64,000 nucleotides of DNA, from NCBI GenBank assembly GCA_021826965.1, contig JAKAYA010000002.1, positions 1 to 64,000 of the forward strand, given 5' to 3'. The notes under the pieces are model-generated. The model ran no database searches and was not told where the DNA came from. It saw only the letters and a program-made list of their open reading frames with translations. The stretch comes from Nitrospirota bacterium (lineage in GTDB: Bacteria > Nitrospirota > Leptospirillia > Leptospirillales > Leptospirillaceae). This document shows positions 59,619 through 64,000 of this stretch, in pieces; position 1 is the stretch's first letter, and each line of letters begins with the position of its first letter. Both the position numbers and the translations under genes were made by a program.

Positions 59619-62246
59619 ATGATTTTTGACGATTTTTCCGACCGGAAGGTGCGGGTTCTGTTTCTGGAAGATGTTCCGGAGGACGTCGAGATCGAGGTCC
59701 GGGAGCTTTCCCGGGCCGGCCTGTCTGTGGAGACGCTTGTGGTGGCGGAGGAGGCGGATTTCAACAACGCCCTTCATTCCTTTCTGCCCGACGTCATCCT
59801 GTCCGACTACACCCTTCCCACCAATTTCAACGGTCTCAAGGCTCTGGGCATCACCCGACAGGAACTTCCGGACACTCCCTTCATCTTCGTGTCCGGGACG
59901 ATCGGCGAGGAACGGGCGATCGAAGCGATGCGGGACGGCGCCACCGACTACATCCTGAAGGAGCACCAGGACCGGCTCGGACTGGCCGTCGTCCAGGCCA
60001 TCGCCAATGCCCGGAAGAAAAAGCTTCTGAAAAAGGCGGAAGAAGCCCTCCGGGAAAGCGAATCCCGCTTTTCCGCCTTCATGCAGAACTTTGCTGGCGT
60101 CGCCTATATCCGGGAGGCAGACGGCCGTTACCAGTACGTCAACGACTTCTGGTTCCGGACCTTTTCCAAAAGACCGGAAGAGGTTCTGGGGAAGCACATT
60201 TCGGAAATCTGGGAACCGGACATTTGCGAGGGCCTGTGGGGGAATGACCGGAGGGTCCTGTCGACGGGCCATTCGATCCAGACGGTCGAGGTGACCCGGA
60301 TGAACGGCGTTACGCGGTATTGGCTCGCCAACCGGTTTGCGATACCGGGGACGGACGAAGAACCTTCCCGCGTTGCCGGGGTGTCCATCGACATCACCAG
60401 CCACCACGAACAGGAGCTGCGCATTGTCCGCATCAACCGGAGCCTGAGGCTTCTGAGCGGCATCAATGCGGTCATTGTCCGCATACGGGAACGGGAAGAC
60501 CTGTATCGGGAATTTTGCCGCCTTTCGATCGAGGACGGCAATTTTCCGGCCGTCTGGATCGCGGGACTCCATCCTTCGACCGGTATGTGCCGGGCCGTCG
60601 CCTGGCAGGCGAAAAATGCGGAGATCCCGAAAAGCGGGAGCTGGACAGACCGTTTCCTGGAAAAAGATTCCGAGATTGTCAGGACTCTTCGAGAAAAGCG
60701 GGACGCCGTCTTTTCCATCCCTCTCGTTTCCGGGGACCCGATCCTTCCGGAAGAGCCAGGCGTTCACGTGGTGGCCGCTTTTTCCATCCGCTTGGGTGAG
60801 TCGGAAAACGGCGCCCTGGTTTTTCATTCCGACGACCAGCGCACTTTCGATTCGGCGGAGAGGGAACTTCTCCGGGAACTTGCGGACAATCTGTCCTTCG
60901 CCCTGGAAGCGATTGAAAAGCGGGAAAAACTCGATTACCTTGCCTACCACGACAACGTGACCGGTCTTGCGAACCGGGCCCTTTTTCTTGACCGGCTCCG
61001 TCAGTCCCTGGATTTGCCGGAAGATCTCTCTCCCCTGACCGCTGTCGTGGTCTTGTCGATCGAACGGATGCAGTTCATATACGACACCCTTGGCAGAGGG
61101 GCCGGCGATGAGATGATCGCACTGTATGCTTCCCGGCTTTCCGGTCTCGTTCTGAATGCCAACCGGGTCGGGCGGATCGGGGACAACCTTTTTGCGATCA
61201 GCGCGAATATTTTCCCGTCGGTGGAGGATGTCGTCCATTTTCTTCAGGACCGCCTGATCCCCAGGCTTTCGGATCCGTTCTCCATTTCCGGCCAGGATGT
61301 CCGGGTCCTGACGCGCATGGGGATTTCCCTGAGCCCGGAGGATGGCCGGGATGCGGAAACGCTTCTGAGCTCCGCGACGACGGCTCTTTCCAACGCCCAG
61401 AAGGACGGAGAGACATTCCGGTTTTACACGCGTGGAATGAATGATCTGGTCCGTGAACGGTTATCCCTGGAATCCCGGCTTCTCAGGGCCCTTCGAAACG
61501 GCGAGTTTGTCCTGTATTACCAGCCGAAAGTGCATCTTTCGACTGGAACGCTCGAAGGGGTCGAAGCGTTGATTCGCTGGAAGGATCCCGAGTGGGGAAT
61601 CGTTTTTCCCTCCCGGTTCATTCCGGCGCTGGAGGAAACGGGATTGATCCTGGAGGTCGGGGAATGGGTGGTCCAAAAAGCCCTGTCCGATCTTTCCGGA
61701 TGGATCGAACAGGGCCTGCCGGTCCCCCGCGTATCCGTGAATGTATCCTCCATTCAGCTCCGTCACCGGGACTTTCTGGAGATGCTCGTCCGGGTGTGGG
61801 GGCCCGAAAATCGGTCCGGTCTTCTGGAAATCGAGATCACGGAAAGTCTGATCCTCGACGACGTGCCGGGAACGATTGCCAAGCTCGAAGAGATCCGTTC
61901 CCGGGGGATCACGGTTTCCATCGACGATTTCGGTACCGGTTATTCGTCTCTGAGCTACCTGGCCAGCCTTCCGGTCAATGCACTCAAGATCGACCAGTCG
62001 TTTGTTTCGCAGCTGGGAGATCGTCCCGAAAGCCTGTCCATCGTGTCGGCGATCATCTCCCTGGCCCACTCCCTGAACCTTTCCGTCGTGGCGGAAGGGG
62101 TCGAAAAAGAGACCCAGCTTTCGATGCTGAAAAATCTGAAATGCGATGTGGTCCAGGGATTTCTGATCAGCGAAGCGTTGCCGTCGGACAGTTTCGAGGC
62201 GTTCCTGCGGTCGGGAAAAACCTTTTTGCCGGCTCGGTCAGGATGA
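59619..62246 (+). CDS. REC-PAS-GAF-GGDEF-EAL cyclic-di-GMP protein
   Basis: This 875-residue multidomain protein has REC (about 10-130; acceptor Asp63 in ILSDYTLP), PAS (about 150-270), GAF (about 285-430), GGDEF (about 440-600) and EAL (about 620-865). In the GGDEF domain the active motif is replaced by RIGDNLF, so cyclase activity is unlikely. EAL motifs are intact: EALIRW, EIEITESL, IDDFGTGYSS, KIDQSFV, AEGVE and QGFLIS. It probably hydrolyses cyclic-di-GMP. ATG 59619 follows AAAGGAG. Confidence 0.92.
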   Translation: MIFDDFSDRKVRVLFLEDVPEDVEIEVRELSRAGLSVETLVVAEEADFNNALHSFLPDVILSDYTLPTNFNGLKALGITRQELPDTPFIFVSGTIGEERAIEAMRDGATDYILKEHQDRLGLAVVQAIANARKKKLLKKAEEALRESESRFSAFMQNFAGVAYIREADGRYQYVNDFWFRTFSKRPEEVLGKHISEIWEPDICEGLWGNDRRVLSTGHSIQTVEVTRMNGVTRYWLANRFAIPGTDEEPSRVAGVSIDITSHHEQELRIVRINRSLRLLSGINAVIVRIREREDLYREFCRLSIEDGNFPAVWIAGLHPSTGMCRAVAWQAKNAEIPKSGSWTDRFLEKDSEIVRTLREKRDAVFSIPLVSGDPILPEEPGVHVVAAFSIRLGESENGALVFHSDDQRTFDSAERELLRELADNLSFALEAIEKREKLDYLAYHDNVTGLANRALFLDRLRQSLDLPEDLSPLTAVVVLSIERMQFIYDTLGRGAGDEMIALYASRLSGLVLNANRVGRIGDNLFAISANIFPSVEDVVHFLQDRLIPRLSDPFSISGQDVRVLTRMGISLSPEDGRDAETLLSSATTALSNAQKDGETFRFYTRGMNDLVRERLSLESRLLRALRNGEFVLYYQPKVHLSTGTLEGVEALIRWKDPEWGIVFPSRFIPALEETGLILEVGEWVVQKALSDLSGWIEQGLPVPRVSVNVSSIQLRHRDFLEMLVRVWGPENRSGLLEIEITESLILDDVPGTIAKLEEIRSRGITVSIDDFGTGYSSLSYLASLPVNALKIDQSFVSQLGDRPESLSIVSAIISLAHSLNLSVVAEGVEKETQLSMLKNLKCDVVQGFLISEALPSDSFEAFLRSGKTFLPARSG

Positions 62247-62873
62247 CCGGGAACGGGAAAACGCTTCCAGGACGGCAAGCGGATCCCCAGAGGCGGTGAT
62301 GGCACCCGAGACGGCCAGGGCGTGGCTTCCGGCCTGGTAGAGTTCTCCGGCCCGGTCCGGGGTGATACCGCCGATGGCGACCAGCGGAAGGGAGGTCAGA
62401 TGGCCTGTTTCCCGGATGGCTTCGATCCCCCGGGGCGTGATTCCCGTGTCCTTCGTCGATGAGGGGAAGATCGGTCCCACGCCCAGATAGTCGGGTTTCA
62501 GAAGAAGCGCTCGCCGGACCTCGTAAAGATTGTGGGTCGAGATTCCCAGGTGCAAGGTGTCCGACGGAAAAAGCTTGCGGAACTCCCGGACGGAGGGCAG
62601 ATCGTCCTGTCCCAGATGGACACCGTCGGCTTCGGAAAGGAGGGCGATGTCGGGGCGATCATTGATTGTCAGAAGAGTTCCGTGCTGCCTGGTCAGCTCT
62701 CTCAAGCGGTCCGCCATCTCGAGAAAGAGAGAGTCCGTCAACGCTTTTTCCCTGTACTGAAACCATTTCAGGCCCGCCCTGCAGACCCTTTCCACATGGG
62801 CGAAAAAGAGTTCGGAAGAAGGGAAGTCCTGCGTTCCGGCCAGGTACATCAGGGTCGGGAAAGGGAGGTTCAT
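62238..62873 (-). CDS. thiE: Thiamine-phosphate synthase
   Basis: ThiE joins the pyrimidine and thiazole halves of thiamine. The product of about 211 residues has WFQYREKALTDSLFLEM, LLTINDRPDIALLSEADGVHLGQDD (in parts: TINDRPDIA, DGVHLGQDDLP), GVGPIFPSSTKDTG and PLVAIGGITPDRAGEL. ATG 62873 gives the usual length. A start at 63014 would overlap accC and lacks support. No clear Shine-Dalgarno site is seen, so coupling to accC is possible. Confidence 0.93.
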   Translation of the reverse strand: MNLPFPTLMYLAGTQDFPSSELFFAHVERVCRAGLKWFQYREKALTDSLFLEMADRLRELTRQHGTLLTINDRPDIALLSEADGVHLGQDDLPSVREFRKLFPSDTLHLGISTHNLYEVRRALLLKPDYLGVGPIFPSSTKDTGITPRGIEAIRETGHLTSLPLVAIGGITPDRAGELYQAGSHALAVSGAITASGDPLAVLEAFSRSRSS

Positions 62874-62931
62874 GCGGAGGCGTCCCGTCCATCGCGAAAG
62901 AAGTTGCGTCGGACGGACTTTTTTCGGTCCA

Positions 62932-64000
62932 TCAGGAGGGGCGTTCCCATGGCCGCCGGGACAGAAAGTGTTCGACGAATCCGGTTGAGTAGGTTCCTTT
63001 CCGGAATGCTTCATCCTGCATCAGGGCGATGTGGAAGGGGATCGTCGTGCGAATCCCCTCGATCTCGAATTCGGCCAGAGCTCTCGCCATGCGGTCGAGA
63101 GCTTCTTCCCGTGTCCGCCCGTTCACGATCAGCTTCGCGATCAGGCTGTCGTACTGCGGAGGGATGGTGGCGCCTTCGAAAAAGGCCGTATCGATCCGGA
63201 CGCCGGGTCCTCCCGGGACAAGAAACCGATCCAGATGCCCGGGGGAGGGGGCGAACGTCCAGGGATCTTCGGCGTTGATCCGGCACTCGATCGCATGTCC
63301 GGCGGATTTTCCGGGAGGATCGACCGGAAGACCTGCGGCGATCCGGATCTGGGCCTTGACAAGATCGTACTGGAACAGCGTCTCTGTGACAGGGTGTTCG
63401 ACCTGGATACGGGTGTTCATTTCGATGAAAAAGAAGTTTTTGCGGTCGTCGACCAAAAATTCGACCGTTCCTGCGTTGACGTATCCTGCCGCGCGTGCCG
63501 CCCGGACCGCCGCGTCCGACATTTCCTGACGAAGTCTGGATGACAGGACGGGCGAGGGGGACTCTTCGACAAGTTTCTGGTGGCGCCTCTGAATCGAACA
63601 GTCTCTCTCTCCCAGGGCATAGACGCGTCCCTCGGTATCTGCCAGGATCTGGATCTCCACGTGGCGGGGATTCTGAAAGTACTTTTCGATGTAGACTTCC
63701 TTCGAGCCAAACGCCTGGAAGGCTTCCGTCTGGGCGGCGTGGAGGGCGTTGTCGAACTCGCTTTCCTGATGGACAATCCGCATTCCCCGGCCCCCCCCTC
63801 CGGCAGAAGCCTTGATAATCAGGGGATAGCCGATTTCCCGGGACAGGGTCATTGCCTCCTCTTCGGAAACAATCGCTCCCTCGCTCCCCGGTACAACGGG
63901 AACGCCGGTTTCCTTCATCAGGGATTTTGCTCTGGCCTTGTCGCCCATGAGTGAAATACTGTCCGGGGAGGGACCGATGAAGACGACCCCGGCCGACTGG
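62932..64000 (-). CDS. accC: Acetyl-CoA carboxylase biotin carboxylase subunit (partial)
   Basis: The 5' part lies beyond the window, and 356 codons are visible. The frame reads PAGVVFIGPSPDSISLMGDK, ASAGGGGRGMRIV (ATP-grasp), ERDCSIQRRHQKLVEE and FIEMNTRIQVEHPVTE, then GHAIECRINAEDP. These fit the ATP-dependent carboxylation of biotin for fatty acid synthesis. The product ends SRRPWERPS. ATG 63948 is internal, not a start. thiE begins after the stop on the same strand. Confidence 0.95.
   Translation of the reverse strand, partial: QSAGVVFIGPSPDSISLMGDKARAKSLMKETGVPVVPGSEGAIVSEEEAMTLSREIGYPLIIKASAGGGGRGMRIVHQESEFDNALHAAQTEAFQAFGSKEVYIEKYFQNPRHVEIQILADTEGRVYALGERDCSIQRRHQKLVEESPSPVLSSRLRQEMSDAAVRAARAAGYVNAGTVEFLVDDRKNFFFIEMNTRIQVEHPVTETLFQYDLVKAQIRIAAGLPVDPPGKSAGHAIECRINAEDPWTFAPSPGHLDRFLVPGGPGVRIDTAFFEGATIPPQYDSLIAKLIVNGRTREEALDRMARALAEFEIEGIRTTIPFHIALMQDEAFRKGTYSTGFVEHFLSRRPWERPS

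Noticed and set aside
59052-61238. Long antisense frame of 728 codons on the minus strand
   Set aside because: It lies opposite the response regulator and GGDEF-EAL genes, whose motifs are certain. Its translation is Arg/Pro/Gly-rich with no domain, as expected of a GC-rich shadow.
1-64000. CRISPR arrays, tRNA or rRNA genes, insertion sequences, integrases
   Set aside because: I looked through all intergenic gaps and saw no regularly spaced repeats, no cloverleaf-like segment and no transposase or integrase motifs.

Overview
The window looks like part of the chromosome of a Gram-negative, deep-branching bacterium. It carries LPS-type sugar and acyltransferase genes, TolC/RND export and outer-membrane beta-barrels. 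Gene order and protein style are most consistent with a Leptospirillum-like member of Nitrospirota. That assignment is inference from memory of such genomes and was not tested by any search. No rRNA, tRNA, insertion sequence or CRISPR array is visible.

Positions 1-15545 hold the S10-spc-alpha ribosomal superoperon: the tail of tuf, then rpsJ to rplQ, with secY, adk, map, infA, rpmJ and rpoA in the classical order. This block is visibly AT-richer than what follows. Many genes start with TTG or GTG, and L5 has a long basic N-terminal extension. A small membrane-anchored protein (15567-16001) and an RmlD-like reductase (16103-16978) end the plus-strand run.

From 16975 to 23273 the minus strand carries trehalose synthesis (otsA, otsB), a GT4 glycosyltransferase and two MFS transporters. 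otsB has no ATG, GTG, TTG or CTG codon before its catalytic DFDGT motif and appears to begin at an ATC behind a good Shine-Dalgarno site. Next come an HldD-like epimerase and an overlapping gene for an M48-like, TPR-like protein that lacks HExxH. A minus-strand purine operon follows (purQ, purL, purF; no purS visible).

From 30946 to 48 kb lie an LPS-type acyltransferase and a TetR-controlled RND efflux operon (beta-barrel, TetR, TolC, adaptor, RND pump) with a palindromic operator. A LysR gene diverges from a second export locus (TolC, beta-barrel, anchored protein, ABC ATPase, ABC permease). These are followed by a flavodoxin/ferredoxin-reductase-type enzyme, an extracytoplasmic sensor without an output domain, and a 3-hydroxyacyl-CoA dehydrogenase-like protein that seems to have lost catalytic residues.

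From 48 to 53.5 kb: an unknown exported protein, a TPR/LysM lipoprotein, a DegT-family aminotransferase, an OsmC-like protein and bioD. From 53.5 to 56.8 kb is the most interesting unit: a minus-strand cluster of six genes headed by a 59-residue ribbon-helix-helix regulator. It continues with a coiled-coil protein, a four-helix membrane protein, a VWA lipoprotein with an intact metal site and two small proteins. Its promoter seems leaderless and is covered by two palindromes. I do not recognise it as a described system.

From 57 to 62.2 kb are a CHASE3-PAS histidine kinase, a single-domain response regulator and a REC-PAS-GAF-GGDEF-EAL protein with a degenerate GGDEF motif. thiE and the 3' part of accC (minus strand) close the window.
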